From the NCBI GenBank assembly GCA_002085445.1, contig NBMI01000010.1:20647-84646 (forward strand): 64,000 nt of DNA, written 5' to 3'. Made by a program: the position numbers and the translations under genes. This document shows positions 50,575-60,642 of this stretch, in pieces. Below the pieces are notes generated by a model, which searched no databases, was not told where the DNA came from, and was given only the letters and a program-made list of their open reading frames with translations. The stretch's first letter is position 1; each line of letters starts with the position of its first letter. Source of the stretch: Candidatus Parabeggiatoa sp. nov. 2. GTDB taxonomy: Bacteria > Pseudomonadota > Gammaproteobacteria > Beggiatoales > Beggiatoaceae.

Positions 50575-51924
50575 TCAACTGGCTTTAATAAAAGTCGAAC
50601 GTCCGATCGGCCTTAAATTATCTTTCATGTTCATATAATTATGTTCATTATTAAAAAGCCACAGGACTCTTGTTCGCTTGCTTTTCGGCGCGGTGGGAAC
50701 CGGTGCCCAGCCATCTGTAAAAATGATGAGGCCATCATAATCTTTATTCGTCTCAATGTAATCCACCACCGGTTGAAAATCAGTGCCGCCACGTCCAATC
50801 ACTTTGACTTTATACTTAGCCTTTTTCAAAGAGAGCGGTTTTCCTTTCACCTCGGCATCAAATTGCAGCACATCGACTTGTTCAATGCCATATTTAAAAA
50901 GTTGATTAATGACAGAGAACGCCTTTCTGATGTCATGACTACCAACCGAGCCGCTTACATCAACCGCAAACAACAGTTTAGTGCAAAAATCTCGACGGCT
51001 GCCCATGTATAAAAACCCATAACGACGGCTAGGTTTCATCCGCGTCAAGACGCGGTTGACAGAAAGAATGCTGGCTCTGAAGGATTTGAGTACCTCCCGA
51101 TAATTGATTTTGGGCTTTAAAGTGGCAAGAATCAGTTCTTGTATCCGGCTTGGAACAGTGCCCCAAGAATTATTCTCTAATGCCGATTCGATCTTGTCAT
51201 TGATCTGATTACTATAATACTCATTAGCATCCCAGAGTTCCGTATTCTCCATGCCACTGGTTTCTGGATCGGTATATTGATCAATTCCTTTGGTTTGATC
51301 ACTTCCCTTGGAACGGGCTTTTGGTGATTGTTTTTCCTCAGGCGCCGGCCCTTGTGAACCCGCTTTGCCACCACCGCCGTCATCCTCAGGTGCCTGTTCT
51401 TGTGAATCATCTTTGCCACCACCGCCGGCTTTTTGCTCACCATTTTCCTCTTGGCTGCTATCGCCTTGTTGTTGTCCAAAACCACCCTGTGCAGATTGCC
51501 CCGGCGTCGAACCCTCTTTTTCCATTTGCTCTAACAATTTAGAGTAATAAAACTCAAAGTACTTGTTATCATATTCATCCGTCTTAAAAACCTGTTTTGC
51601 GGTAGGAAAATCAAGCGGTGTCTTCTGATATTCTTGGACGGTAATATTGCTTGCCGCGTAAGCAACGGTTTTGTTTTCTTTTCGGCGCAAATAGGGATGC
51701 TTTAAAATAATCCGCATCACTTCAAATTGAAGCACTTCGTAAAGTGTTTTATCATCCAACGCATCAATAAATGCTGGATTATATTCTATTTTGCCTTGCC
51801 CAACCCGGATGTTTTTAATGTTTGGGTTGATGCTTAATTCGTGAGTCGTCCAAACCGCAAAAAAGAGCGGCTCGATCACATACCATTTTTCGTTGATATT
51901 TGTAAATCGTTGTTTAGTCAGCAT
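50575..51924 (-). CDS. VWA-domain protein of the DUF2201 (COG3864-like) type
   Basis: 449 residues. The N-terminal metallopeptidase-like domain shows TLYEVLQFEVMRIILKHPYLR, where related proteins have a HExxH-like zinc motif; both His are replaced (F67 and R71). The middle (140-215) is a Gly/Gln/Glu-rich, low-complexity stretch. The C-terminal von Willebrand A-like domain has the MIDAS motif LFAVDVSGSVGS (D322, S324, S326), then GRGGTDFQPVVDYI and IIFTDGW. Such proteins are regularly paired with MoxR-type ATPases, and the next gene upstream is one. The process they act on is unknown. Confidence 0.75.
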   Translation of the reverse strand: MLTKQRFTNINEKWYVIEPLFFAVWTTHELSINPNIKNIRVGQGKIEYNPAFIDALDDKTLYEVLQFEVMRIILKHPYLRRKENKTVAYAASNITVQEYQKTPLDFPTAKQVFKTDEYDNKYFEFYYSKLLEQMEKEGSTPGQSAQGGFGQQQGDSSQEENGEQKAGGGGKDDSQEQAPEDDGGGGKAGSQGPAPEEKQSPKARSKGSDQTKGIDQYTDPETSGMENTELWDANEYYSNQINDKIESALENNSWGTVPSRIQELILATLKPKINYREVLKSFRASILSVNRVLTRMKPSRRYGFLYMGSRRDFCTKLLFAVDVSGSVGSHDIRKAFSVINQLFKYGIEQVDVLQFDAEVKGKPLSLKKAKYKVKVIGRGGTDFQPVVDYIETNKDYDGLIIFTDGWAPVPTAPKSKRTRVLWLFNNEHNYMNMKDNLRPIGRSTFIKAS

Positions 51925-52010
51925 TTTAAACTCTCCTAAAGTCCAAGATAAATCTTGGACTCCATTTTAGGCGATAAATCGCCTACTACTTTTAGGCGAT
52001 AAATCGCCTA

Positions 52011-53099
52011 CTACCGAATATGACTGATATACTCAGTCAACTCCACCATAATCTCCTCAGAATCAGCCACTAACAAACCCGCAACTTTTTGAAATTTGTC
52101 ATTCTCGATCATTGAAGCGACATGAGCAATGGCTTCCGTTTGTTTCACCTTTTTGAGGTGAAGTAAATATTGATGGAAGTTTTTCAACACCGCCTTTTTT
52201 TTACTTGGTTTATAATTGTCGCCGTTTAGCCAGTACACGATTTGCTCGTTTAAAAAGATAAAATCCTTCAGTTTAAAGGATTTTAACTTTCCTTTGTATT
52301 TGGCAAAACTTAACAGCAGTTGTTCAGCCGAGACTTTCAAGGTGGTTTCCAAACTCTTTTTAAAGTTCATGGCGACCTTGATTCCCACGATGCCAGCCAT
52401 GATTTTGATATGGATATCTCCAATCTCATCAAGCGGCTTCATCAGGTTAGATACCTTTTCCCATGCCCGGCGATCTGGCGTTTTATTGAGTCCCGATCCG
52501 GTAGAGAGGCCACCCTCACTATCAAACACCTCCTCAGGATCAAGGAAATGATGATTCTTTTGGATAAAGGCGATCACCCGCTCATCAATCCCCTTGTCAT
52601 TGGCCCATAACAGCCAATCTTCTACCGTCGGCGCAAACTCATATAAATTGAACCGTGACACCAAAGCCGGATCTAAGTCGGTTAATTGATATTCCTCACC
52701 TTCATTGACAGCGGAAATAATGATACTTCCTTTTGGCAATTGTTTGCCAGCCAAAGTCTTATTCAAGGTCAAATCCTGAACCGATTGGAGTATTTCCGGC
52801 CGAGCGCGATTCAACTCATCCAGAAACAGGACAATCGGCTTATTATCAGTCGGCCACCAATAGGGCGGTAAAAACTCCGAGTGCCCCGTCTTCTGATCCT
52901 GATACATCAGCCCAATTAAGTCACCCGGATCACTCATTTGCCCCAGGAAAAAAGCAATCACTTTCATCCTTTTGTAAAATTCAGCGATGATTTGTGATTT
53001 GCCAAGCCCGTGCTTGCCGATGAGCATAATATTTTGCTCCGGTGGGGTTAGCCTTAATATTTCGATGAGTTCTGGAACATCAACTTTTATAGCTGCCAT
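52011..53099 (-). CDS. MoxR-type AAA+ ATPase
   Basis: The frame is open up to 53603, but that part translates a hairpin repeat array. ATG 53099 (MAAIKVDVPELIEIL) gives 362 residues. Walker A is LIGKHGLGKSQI (residues 26-37), Walker B IVLFLDELNRARPEIL, then sensor-1-like IISAVNEGEEYQL and DPALVSRFNLYEF (sensor/arginine region). MoxR ATPases remodel or activate partner proteins, usually with a VWA protein. It lies 87 bp upstream of the DUF2201 VWA gene on the same strand. GGCGATAAATCGCC hairpins sit in that gap. Confidence 0.85.
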   Translation of the reverse strand: MAAIKVDVPELIEILRLTPPEQNIMLIGKHGLGKSQIIAEFYKRMKVIAFFLGQMSDPGDLIGLMYQDQKTGHSEFLPPYWWPTDNKPIVLFLDELNRARPEILQSVQDLTLNKTLAGKQLPKGSIIISAVNEGEEYQLTDLDPALVSRFNLYEFAPTVEDWLLWANDKGIDERVIAFIQKNHHFLDPEEVFDSEGGLSTGSGLNKTPDRRAWEKVSNLMKPLDEIGDIHIKIMAGIVGIKVAMNFKKSLETTLKVSAEQLLLSFAKYKGKLKSFKLKDFIFLNEQIVYWLNGDNYKPSKKKAVLKNFHQYLLHLKKVKQTEAIAHVASMIENDKFQKVAGLLVADSEEIMVELTEYISHIR

Positions 53100-53526
53100 A
53101 AATCCCTCTAAAAAATTAGAACCTAAAAAATGAACCAACGGCCCCCAACCCCGAAGGGGTTGAATATAAATAGCCACAGGTGAAACCTGTGGTGGTAGTA
53201 AAACCAACGGCCCCAACCCCGAAGGGGTTGAATATGAATAGCCACAGGTGCAACCTGTGGTAAAAGCATCAAATCCATGCCAACCCCGTAGGGGTTGAAT
53301 GTGAATAGCCCCAGGTGGAACCTGGGGAAAATGTGTACCCGACGCGCCAACCCCGTAGGGGTTGAATGTGAATAGCCAAAACCAACGGCCCCAACCAACC
53401 CTGAAGGGGTTGAATATGAATAGCCACAGGTGAAACCTGTGGTAAAACCAACGGCTCCAACCAACCCTGAAGGGGTTGAATATGAATAGCCACAGGTGCA
53501 ACCTGTGGTGGTGGTAACAGTAAGCG
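53100..53526. repeat. Array of CAACCCC-hairpin and CCACAGGT-hairpin repeats
   Basis: About six copies of the pair GGGGTTGAATATGAATAGCC and CACAGGTGAAACCTGTGG, some with the variant CCCCAGGTGGAACCTGGGG, at roughly 65-bp intervals. It separates the MoxR gene from the upstream hypothetical gene. It keeps a reading frame open by chance, which makes the MoxR gene look 168 codons longer. Confidence 0.85.
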
Positions 53527-54237
53527 TTAATTATAAGAAATCCATTCAGGTTCCCAGTAACCCTTGGGATAAGAGAATATTTTAAAAGTGATTCCTGAAT
53601 CACGTAATTCCCGTACCGTTTTAATCGTTACCTGTAACTTTTTGAGGCTATCTTGAAATTCGTTATAAGGAATATCAATTGCCATAATTTCAGATTTTGC
53701 AATACGAACAAGCAGTTTGACTTTGGTAGCGTATTCTTCGACAGAAAATTCAAATTTATCTTCTTTAGCGAACTCGTTGATTTTGGCAATGATGGCCTTA
53801 TGTTTGAGTCCCTTAATCTTTTGCTTCTTGAGTTTATTATTTTCTCGTTTTAAGTAATTGGCTTCCACTCGCTTATATTCCAACTCCATTTTCTCACCAA
53901 GCGTATAAATTTGGTCGAGATGATAAACTGGAGAGTTACGCCAATACCCTTCCTCGATGATCAATTCATTTTGTTCATTAAATTTCAGGCAAAATTCTTG
54001 ATCACGATAATATTTTGAGGAGGAGCGAATTTGAAAACAGCAAACAGCCTCATTTTTCCGGTAATTTCGGTAAGATGAGGTCTTCAACAGAGTGAAACCC
54101 GCCTTCGCGCTGAATTCCTTGTTGATATTTGAAATAAGCACTTTCTTTTCAGCCCCAAACTTGATAAGAGGCATTTCACCTTGAAACTGTTCCCGAAAGA
54201 GTTTTTTGATGGTGCTGTCGTGTAATGATATAGCCAT
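53527..54237 (-). CDS. Hypothetical protein upstream of the MoxR/VWA pair
   Basis: 236 residues, Lys/Glu-rich. It begins MAISLHDSTIKKLFREQFQG. There is a basic helical stretch in the middle (YLKRENNKLKKQKIKGLKHK) and it ends GYWEPEWISYN. No family recognised. It is on the same strand as the MoxR and VWA genes, so it may be the substrate or adaptor of that ATPase, but a 430-bp repeat array lies between. Confidence 0.6.
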   Translation of the reverse strand: MAISLHDSTIKKLFREQFQGEMPLIKFGAEKKVLISNINKEFSAKAGFTLLKTSSYRNYRKNEAVCCFQIRSSSKYYRDQEFCLKFNEQNELIIEEGYWRNSPVYHLDQIYTLGEKMELEYKRVEANYLKRENNKLKKQKIKGLKHKAIIAKINEFAKEDKFEFSVEEYATKVKLLVRIAKSEIMAIDIPYNEFQDSLKKLQVTIKTVRELRDSGITFKIFSYPKGYWEPEWISYN

Positions 54238-54293
54238 TTTTTTACCAAAACTTGGGAACTTTTAGGCGCTAAAGCGCCTACTACGAACGGTAT

Positions 54294-55418
54294 TTACTTC
54301 TCAAACAAATCTACAAATTCTCCATAGCCTTCCTCAAGCAACTTTTCCTTTGGGATAAATCGCAACGCAGCGGAATTGACACAGTAGCGTTGCCCAGTCG
54401 GTTGTGGGCCATCCGAAAAGACATGCCCTAAATGAGAATCGCCAGATTTGCTACGCACCTCAGTACGCGACATAAAAAGCTTAAAATCCTTACGCTCTAC
54501 GAGGTAATCTTCATTAAGAGGCCGAGTAAAACTCGGCCAACCCGTCCCTGACTCAAATTTATCCACAGACGAGAAAAGCGGTTCTCCGCTGGCAACATCG
54601 ACATAAATACCCTCCCGCTTGTTATCCCAATATTCATTTTGAAATGGCTTTTCCGTCGCCTCCTTTTGTGTCACTTCATATTGAAGTGTTGTCAGTTGAC
54701 GCTGCAAAACCTCATCCGAGGGTTTTTCATATCTTTTAGCAGCAGCCTTGGGTGGCGTTGCCGGCACCTCAGTCAAATCTAGGTGCAAATCACTGCCCCA
54801 AGATTTTTCCAAAAATTGATCCCGCCCAGAGTGAGAGCGATAAAATTGATAGCGAATGGGATTTTTTTTGTAATAGTCTTGATGATAATCCTCGGCCGGA
54901 TAAAACGGCTCAACAGCTAAAATTTCAGTCACGACGGGCTTGTTAAAACGCGTTGAAGCTTCAAGTGCCGCCCGTGATTCTTCAGCAATAACCTTTTGCG
55001 TTTCATCATGGTAAAAAACCACCGGGCGATATTGTTGTCCTCTGTCCCCAAATTGGCCCCCATCATCAGTCGGATTAATTTGCCGCCAAAAAGATTCTAT
55101 CAGAGTATTATATGAGACGACGGCCGGATCATAATAAACCTGAATCGCCTCCACATGTCCACTGTTACCAGACGAGACTTCCTCGTAAGTAGGATTTTTC
55201 ACATCACCGCCGGTATAACCGGAGATCACTTCATGCACCCCCTTGAGTTTTTCAAACCCGGCCTCCACACACCAGAAACAGCCGCCGGCAAACGTGGCTA
55301 TTTGTAAATTTTCACGGCTCAATTTCAGACTCCTCTGTGAACGGTTATCATCAACGCCCTGGTTGCATCCGCTCAAAACCAAAAGAGCGCACACCATACC
55401 TGTCATAAGACTTTTCAT
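54294..55418 (-). CDS. msrAB: Secreted MsrA-MsrB methionine sulfoxide reductase fusion
   Basis: 374 residues. Lipoprotein signal [14 protein letters not shown] (Cys18). The MsrA domain follows with [14 protein letters not shown] (catalytic Cys47) and [15 protein letters not shown]. The MsrB domain (about 235-360) has [32 protein letters not shown] and catalytic Cys346 in [12 protein letters not shown]. The CxxC zinc pairs of many MsrB proteins are absent (SGEPLF here), as in some fused forms. It reduces both S- and R-methionine sulfoxide in envelope proteins. Upstream of it lies the second IS607 element. Confidence 0.96.
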   Translation of the reverse strand: MKSLMTGMVCALLVLSGCNQGVDDNRSQRSLKLSRENLQIATFAGGCFWCVEAGFEKLKGVHEVISGYTGGDVKNPTYEEVSSGNSGHVEAIQVYYDPAVVSYNTLIESFWRQINPTDDGGQFGDRGQQYRPVVFYHDETQKVIAEESRAALEASTRFNKPVVTEILAVEPFYPAEDYHQDYYKKNPIRYQFYRSHSGRDQFLEKSWGSDLHLDLTEVPATPPKAAAKRYEKPSDEVLQRQLTTLQYEVTQKEATEKPFQNEYWDNKREGIYVDVASGEPLFSSVDKFESGTGWPSFTRPLNEDYLVERKDFKLFMSRTEVRSKSGDSHLGHVFSDGPQPTGQRYCVNSAALRFIPKEKLLEEGYGEFVDLFEK

Positions 55419-55439
55419 AAAATAACTGTTCCTAAAAAT

Positions 55440-56813
55440 CTACTCAAAACTATGAATATGTAATTCGCTCTCTGTTGATAATCCCGAAGGATTGCAACTA
55501 GAGTCCTGGTTGAGCAGTCCCAACCGTTGTCGCTCAGTCCGTTTTAGCAAGATGGATTTGACCTTTTGCCAAGGTGTCCAACGATCTATCTCCGGATCGT
55601 GAAGTCTTGCTAAAATGTTTTGCGCAGCATTCTCATCAGCTTGTAACACCACCCCGTCGAAACCGTGAAATGAATCTCCGCTACGTTTTCCTAAAAGGAC
55701 TCCGTGACGGCTATCCATTTGCATCGTTCCCGCGCTATTGACGAGAATAACCGAAGAACCTCTTCGGCGAGAAATCATGTCTAAAGCGGTTGCTATCACA
55801 CCTTTTGTCCAAGCGGATAGTCTTCTGGTAACGTTCTTACCAAATTTCTTTGAAGCAATTGGAGAGGTTAAATCCTCAGTCGCAATGACTGAAGCCTTAT
55901 CAATCAACTTATGTGTTGCTTGGCAAATTTTATCTTTAACTTGGCATTTTACCTTAATATTTTGGCGATTAAGCTTTTTTCTACCTAAATTATTTTCAAT
56001 AATATTTGTCTTTTTATGAGGTTTTTTAGTTATGATTGTTTTCAGCTTATTTCTGGCTTGATATTTTTTCTTGAGTCTATCACTGTGCTTAGTCAATAAT
56101 TTCCCCAAACCTTCGCCATAATGTTCGCCTTCGGAATCAACAAAAACCTCGGTATAACCTTTATCTATCCCAATAGTTGCCGAACCACAATTATGAGTTT
56201 CAGTAATTTCTATCGTGTAGTGAACCTCAACTTCACTATCTTTTAAAATCAATCGCAAAGTGCCTGTCGGTTCAACCGTTGTGTTTAATGGGATCGCTAT
56301 TCGTTTTCCTTTTTGCAAACTAGGAATTTTTATCCAAGCATGTCCACCCAGTTGGAACGTCGTATAATTATCAGAACGCACGACTATTTGATTATAAGTG
56401 TGATTACGTCCATGTTTCCAATGTTTACGCATTAAACGTCTTAAATAATTATCAGAAGTCCAATTATCAGACTTTAGTTTTTTATAAAGTTCAACGCGTT
56501 TTTTATCATCAGAAACTTGTTTGTAAATAATTTTTCTGACCTTTTCCTTGGCTGATTCCCGATTGGCTTTAATGTTGCCAAAAGCATCCCTTAAAGTTTC
56601 TTTCCAAGCATTGGCTGAAACATTAAACTGCCGTTTTTCTTTGAGCCATGAACCGCGGATTGTCCTATCACTTTTGATAGATACACCGCTAATCGAACAA
56701 AAAGAGTGCCAAACTTCAGAACGGATTTTACCCAATCGTTCAGCTTGTTCTTCTAGCTGTTGGTATTTACCTTTATTTAAATTCTTGCTCTTGAGAATTC
56801 GAGTCGCTTTCAT
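55440..56813 (-). CDS. tnpB: TnpB-family protein of a second IS607-type element
   Basis: 457 residues from ATG 56813. The RuvC triad looks intact: D217 in IGIDKGYTEVF, E313 in IATEDLTSP and D393 in LQADENAAQNI. There is no zinc-ribbon CxxC pair between E313 and D393 (NSAGTMQMDSRHGVLLGKRS instead). It differs clearly from the TnpB at 4136-5356 in length and motifs, so it is a different subfamily. Its start overlaps the tnpA relic by 41 nt. Confidence 0.85.
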   Translation of the reverse strand: MKATRILKSKNLNKGKYQQLEEQAERLGKIRSEVWHSFCSISGVSIKSDRTIRGSWLKEKRQFNVSANAWKETLRDAFGNIKANRESAKEKVRKIIYKQVSDDKKRVELYKKLKSDNWTSDNYLRRLMRKHWKHGRNHTYNQIVVRSDNYTTFQLGGHAWIKIPSLQKGKRIAIPLNTTVEPTGTLRLILKDSEVEVHYTIEITETHNCGSATIGIDKGYTEVFVDSEGEHYGEGLGKLLTKHSDRLKKKYQARNKLKTIITKKPHKKTNIIENNLGRKKLNRQNIKVKCQVKDKICQATHKLIDKASVIATEDLTSPIASKKFGKNVTRRLSAWTKGVIATALDMISRRRGSSVILVNSAGTMQMDSRHGVLLGKRSGDSFHGFDGVVLQADENAAQNILARLHDPEIDRWTPWQKVKSILLKRTERQRLGLLNQDSSCNPSGLSTESELHIHSFE

Positions 56814-57332
56814 TGATAATTACTTTTTTTATATTCTTTTTATACTTTCTAAAACCGTATAAACGACAAGAAAAAGTCTGAATAATCGCCATTAAATCTT
56901 CTACCATTTCTTGCTGGGGGGATAATGATTCTTGATTAACCACTATTAATTCACATCCATTTAGAATTGCCAAATGTTCAAAATATTCTCCCACCAAATC
57001 TAACCAGTCTATCTGCTTTTAAAATTCATACCACCACCTATTTCATGCACCCATTCATCAACCGATATTGCCGACGATAAGCAAAATTGTTCCATTGCTT
57101 GAATTTGAAATTTAAAATCTTCTTTTTGATTATGACTATAAACCCGACAATAAACATAATAATCATTGGTCTTAATTCCCAATAATCGTCTGACATCAGA
57201 TTCTTCATAATATCTATGTCCAGAATGATGTATCGATGCTAAAAATTCGCCAGAAGCATACCATCTTCTTCGTTAAGAGACGGATTTACCAACTCTTTTT
57301 GCAAATTGACTTATGCTATATATTCTACTCAT
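56773..57332 (-). pseudogene. tnpA: IS607-type TnpA recombinase, frameshifted
   Basis: It starts at ATG 57332 (MSRIYSISQFAKRVGKSVS, the MerR-like HTH) and the frame breaks at a TAA. It resumes as WYASGEFLASIHHSGHRYY, then VYCRVYSHNQKEDFKFQIQA (catalytic region, with Ser in RVYS) and SVDEWVHEIGGGMNF. It breaks again near 57018 and ends in a third frame: GEYFEHLAILNGCELIVVNQ, then EDLMAIIQTFSCRLYGFRKY. All the parts of a serine recombinase are there in order, but at least two frameshifts make it inactive. Confidence 0.8.
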
Positions 57333-58004
57333 GCGATAAATTTTGCATAGATTTAGATAGAAATCAAGCAACCGTTGTTAGCTCCTAAATAGAGCAAGTA
57401 TAGGATGGGTAGAGCTGTGCCCGTTGCTAACATATAGTTATTATTCTGAAAAAAACAAGGGCCACTTTGCCATATCGTTAAGATGGGGTCCAAGATTTAT
57501 CTTGGACGTCGGGGGAGTCCAAGATTTATCTTGGACGTCCAATCTTCATCTTGGACTTTTCTAAAAGACTATAGAGATGTTCAGAAAAATAATTTCAAAA
57601 AAGCCAATAGTGAATAGCGCCAACCCTGAAGGGGTTGAATGTGAAACGCAGTAATTCGCTACGCGAGATAATAGCCACAGGTGAAACCTGTGGAAAATGT
57701 GCCCCCCCGACGCGCCAACCCCGAAGGGGTTGAAAAGTCTGGTATTGATATAATCAATAAAATTCAACCAGTTATACATTTCAACAGTTACAATCAGGAC
57801 TAAACGGATAACTATATATCAAAACACCCTGATGGAAAGACTTCAATTGGGGGCCATATCGGGAACCGATTAAGTGTCAGTTTCTCCACAAGTACAACGA
57901 GTACAATGGATTAGCGGACTAAACGGATTTATCTCTTTGACAGAAAACAACCCGTCCTCACGAACAACCCATAAAACCATCTGTTGCGACTGACTCTAAT
58001 CGCC
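57333..58004. repeat. Spacer with hairpins and first copy of the cassette repeat
   Basis: 57480-57560: three GTCCAAGATTTATCTTGGAC-type hairpins. 57618-57735: CAACCCCGAAGGGGTTGAA and ACAGGTGAAACCTGT repeats. From 57799: the long repeat that recurs to the right, with TTCAATTGGGGGCCATATCG at 57842 and the core TTATCTCTTTGACA... from 57929 to 58006. Confidence 0.75.
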
Positions 58005-58910
58005 CTATACACTGAAAGCTAAATTGCGTTGAGCTTCTTCATATTGTTTCTGTTCTAAATAATTTTCTATTCGAGTTGCTATATACCCAATATATTTTTT
58101 TTCAATTTCAAAACCAATGACATAACGTTTGTTTCTGAGAGCCACTTCAGCGGTGCTTCCTGAACCCATAAACGGATCAAGAATAATGTTATTTTCATTA
58201 CTACATCCCTTCACAATTCTATCAATAACGTCAATTGGAAATTGAGCGGGATGTGTTGTTCTTTCTATTGAACTCCGATTTTTCCCAGAAGTCACTTTTG
58301 GAAATTGCCAGACATCCGTTGGATTTTTTCCCAATGGATTACATTTGAGTTTGCCGTTTTTCTGTTGGTTTGGGTACTTTACATTTGGATCCCGTATCTT
58401 ATCTAAGTGAAATATATAGTTGTTAGGATCTTTGACATACCAAAGAAACTTTTCATTTCGTGGCGAAAACTTATGCTGACAAGCCACACCGGCACCATAA
58501 TTCCAAACAACTTCCTGTATTAAGTAGAAGGGGGAGCGATCCCAAAGCAAATAAGGGATAGGTATTGCTTTTGCCTTACCCGGTATTTCAAGATAGCCAA
58601 GATTTAACCAAAAAGCACCAGAAGAATTGCTTAAGCGATAAATTTCGTTAATCCAAGTTTCACACCAATCAAGATACTGATCAAGTTGACGTACCTTTTC
58701 ATATTCTTTACCAATGTTGTAAGGGGGAGAAGTAATAGTCAAGTCAATACTCTGGCTTGGCAACATAGACATGAATTCAATACAATCGCCATGATAAATA
58801 GCAATATTTGATGTTTCATAAGCCGGTGTACCAAGTCTTGTTTTAATTTGGTCAAAAAAAATATTTGTTTTCATGTTTTTTATGCTATCCATATTATAAA
58901 TGCGAGTCAA
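58005..58910 (-). CDS. Beta-class DNA amino-methyltransferase
   Basis: 301 residues. The catalytic motif TSPPY (residues 60-64) comes before the AdoMet motif DPFMGSGST (245-253), which is the beta-class order. TSPPY favours N4-cytosine or N6-adenine methylation. THPAQFP (motif X-like) is present. No restriction endonuclease is next to it, so it is an orphan or a cassette-borne enzyme. Its TAG stop (58005-58007) is made by the last bases of the repeat core CGCCCTA, so the extreme C-terminus (NLAFSV) may have been set by the repeat junction. Upstream of its start is a short repeat shared with vapB (see 58911). Confidence 0.88.
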   Translation of the reverse strand: MTRIYNMDSIKNMKTNIFFDQIKTRLGTPAYETSNIAIYHGDCIEFMSMLPSQSIDLTITSPPYNIGKEYEKVRQLDQYLDWCETWINEIYRLSNSSGAFWLNLGYLEIPGKAKAIPIPYLLWDRSPFYLIQEVVWNYGAGVACQHKFSPRNEKFLWYVKDPNNYIFHLDKIRDPNVKYPNQQKNGKLKCNPLGKNPTDVWQFPKVTSGKNRSSIERTTHPAQFPIDVIDRIVKGCSNENNIILDPFMGSGSTAEVALRNKRYVIGFEIEKKYIGYIATRIENYLEQKQYEEAQRNLAFSV

Positions 58911-59999
58911 ATACTAATCCTCCTCAAACTATTCCAAACTCGCAGACTGGGCAAGAACTACAAGGATTGTCTATAAAAAAGGATTATAAGTAAGTACAAC
59001 GAATTACGGTTAAGTACAACGAATTACGGTTAAGTACAACGAATTACGCGGATAAACGAATTGATTCGTCAGTTTATTTTATCGTCAGTTTATTTAGGTT
59101 TCAAGGTACCATAGCTCATTCAACTGTGTACAATCACTATTTAATACAATTCACTCAAAAACACGCAAAGAATCAATTCGTTTATCGGCCCGTAATTCGT
59201 TGTACTACAGCCAACAGCATCAGCCGTTGTCTAAAAGCTTAAGTACGTATCAGGGCACTGAGTTAGTAATAAGTTTTAACCTACCCGCGCTTTTAGCCAT
59301 GAGCGGTTCCTCTGCACATCGATCTACTGTCCCCTAAAGGGGACTACCCAATAGTTAGTTGGATTTTTAGTGCCCTTTAGGGTACTTGAGCTTTTAGACA
59401 ATGTTGGCTGAAGTCTAGTACAACGAATTACGCGGATAAACGAATTTATTATCTCTTTGACACCAAACAACCACTTAAACGAACAACCCATAAAACCATT
59501 TATTTGGATCAACTAACTCTAATCGCCCTAAAAAACAATCCGTTTAATCCTAAAAGAAGTTGTACTAGATATAGATATAACGATAAACAGACAGAAGGGC
59601 GAGTCGATATCAAAACACCCTGATTGATGGAAAGACTTCAATTGGGGGCCATATCGGCAGCCGATTAAGTGTCAGTTTTTCCAACCAACCCCGTAGGGGT
59701 TGAATTTTCGGACTAAACGAATTGATTATCTCTTTGACAGCAAACAACCACTTAAATGAACAAGCCATAAACCCATCAGCAGCGACTGACTCTAATCGCC
59801 CTAGAAAACAATCCGTTTAATCCTAAAAGAAGTTGTACTAGATATAGATAAAACGATAAACAGACAGAAGGGCGGGTAGCTATCAAAACACCCGCCCGAT
59901 TGGGTTTTGGTTTGGGAGAGGGTGGGTTTCGCTTACCTGCCCCCGACGTTCGCTGGGATTGTGAACCTGGGTAAAGGGTTTACCACCATTTTTGAGGGA
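58911..59999. repeat. Cassette spacer with two repeat copies
   Basis: 58950-58985: AACTACAAGGATTGTCTATA plus AAAAAGGATTA, also found twice upstream of vapB at 60660-60750. 58990-59060: three GTACAACGAATTACG units. The long repeat is present twice, with cores at 59448-59529 and 59725-59802, and GGGGGCCATATCGGC between. The hairpin at 59870-59897 lies before vapC. No gene found. Confidence 0.75.
59870..59897 (-). terminator. Shared GGGCGGGT hairpin after vapC 1
   Basis: GGGCGGGT and ACCCGCCC with a 12-base loop. The same hairpin lies after the second VapC gene (61249-61276) and after the DUF2442 gene (62753-62778), at similar distances. The T-tract is poor, so it may be a terminator or a structural site. 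Confidence 0.5.
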
Positions 60000-60398
60000 T
60001 TAAGGCAGTTTGACTTCACAATCTCCAATGCCCTGACTTTTTTTAATGAACCTTTGGTCAAATGTCAAGAAAATAGATTCTGTTTGACTTTTGGCGAGGT
60101 GTAACGCGTCTGGGAAATCTAAACCTTGTTCGGCCCAATCCAGTGCATTATTCATAAGTTGAGGATTTTCAACAAAGACATTGGGTAAGCTCAATAATTG
60201 CCGAAAAGCTTGAATAATTTTGTGTTTTTCAAACTGATATGAATACCTTAACACCAATTCTGTTTCGAGCAACACGGTTTCAATCAAGAAAATATCTTCC
60301 TGTTGAAATAACGCATAAACCTTTTGGTATTGTTCAGGATCATCTTTGGTGAGCAAGCGAATCAAAATATTGGTATCAACAACCCGCCGTTTTTTCAT
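60000..60398 (-). CDS. vapC: VapC-type PIN-domain toxin
   Basis: 132 residues. PIN ribonuclease with the acidic residues visible: D8 in RVVDTNILIRLL, Glu in ETELVLRY, Asp in LDFPDALHLAKS and the last Asp in LTFDQRF. It is expected to cleave RNA (often tRNA) when free of its antitoxin. Its start overlaps the 3' end of the upstream antitoxin gene by 23 nt. Confidence 0.88.
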   Translation of the reverse strand: MKKRRVVDTNILIRLLTKDDPEQYQKVYALFQQEDIFLIETVLLETELVLRYSYQFEKHKIIQAFRQLLSLPNVFVENPQLMNNALDWAEQGLDFPDALHLAKSQTESIFLTFDQRFIKKSQGIGDCEVKLP

Positions 60399-60642
60399 TT
60401 AACAACCCCTCCGCAAGTTCTCTTTCCATGTCTTCCAACGTTTTAGGTTGGCCTTGATAAGCAAGACAACCGGCCACTTCATCAAGTGTGACAGTTGGAA
60501 ATGGTGAATTGGTTTTTAGATGCTGCGTCTGGGCCGGCATTTCTAAAAAGGTAATCAGTATTTTTTGTGACTTCTCAATTTGGACGGGTTCTGACCAAGC
60601 AATCTGTCCAAATCGATTAATGGTTGCTTCTATTGTTAACAT
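60376..60642 (-). CDS. VapB-like antitoxin
   Basis: 88 residues. The N-terminal part (MLTIEATINRFGQIAWSEPV) looks like an AbrB/swapped-hairpin-type or short beta domain. The C-terminal part, ending MERELAEGLLNE, would wrap the toxin. ATG 60642 follows AAGGAGAAC. It is translationally coupled to vapC by the overlap. The family name is not certain; the role is inferred from position and size. Confidence 0.7.
   Translation of the reverse strand: MLTIEATINRFGQIAWSEPVQIEKSQKILITFLEMPAQTQHLKTNSPFPTVTLDEVAGCLAYQGQPKTLEDMERELAEGLLNEKTAGC

Larger units (their letters stand above)
55440..57332 (-). mobile_element. IS607-family element, copy 2
   Basis: tnpA relic overlapping tnpB on the minus strand. 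Ends are approximate. The left end is close to msrAB (its start is 21 bp from the tnpB stop). Confidence 0.75.

Noticed and set aside
53100..53603. 168-codon N-terminal extension of the MoxR ATPase
   Set aside because: It translates the CAACCCC/ACAGGT hairpin array (repeated HLWLFIFNPFRVG-like peptides), which is a repeat and not a protein domain.
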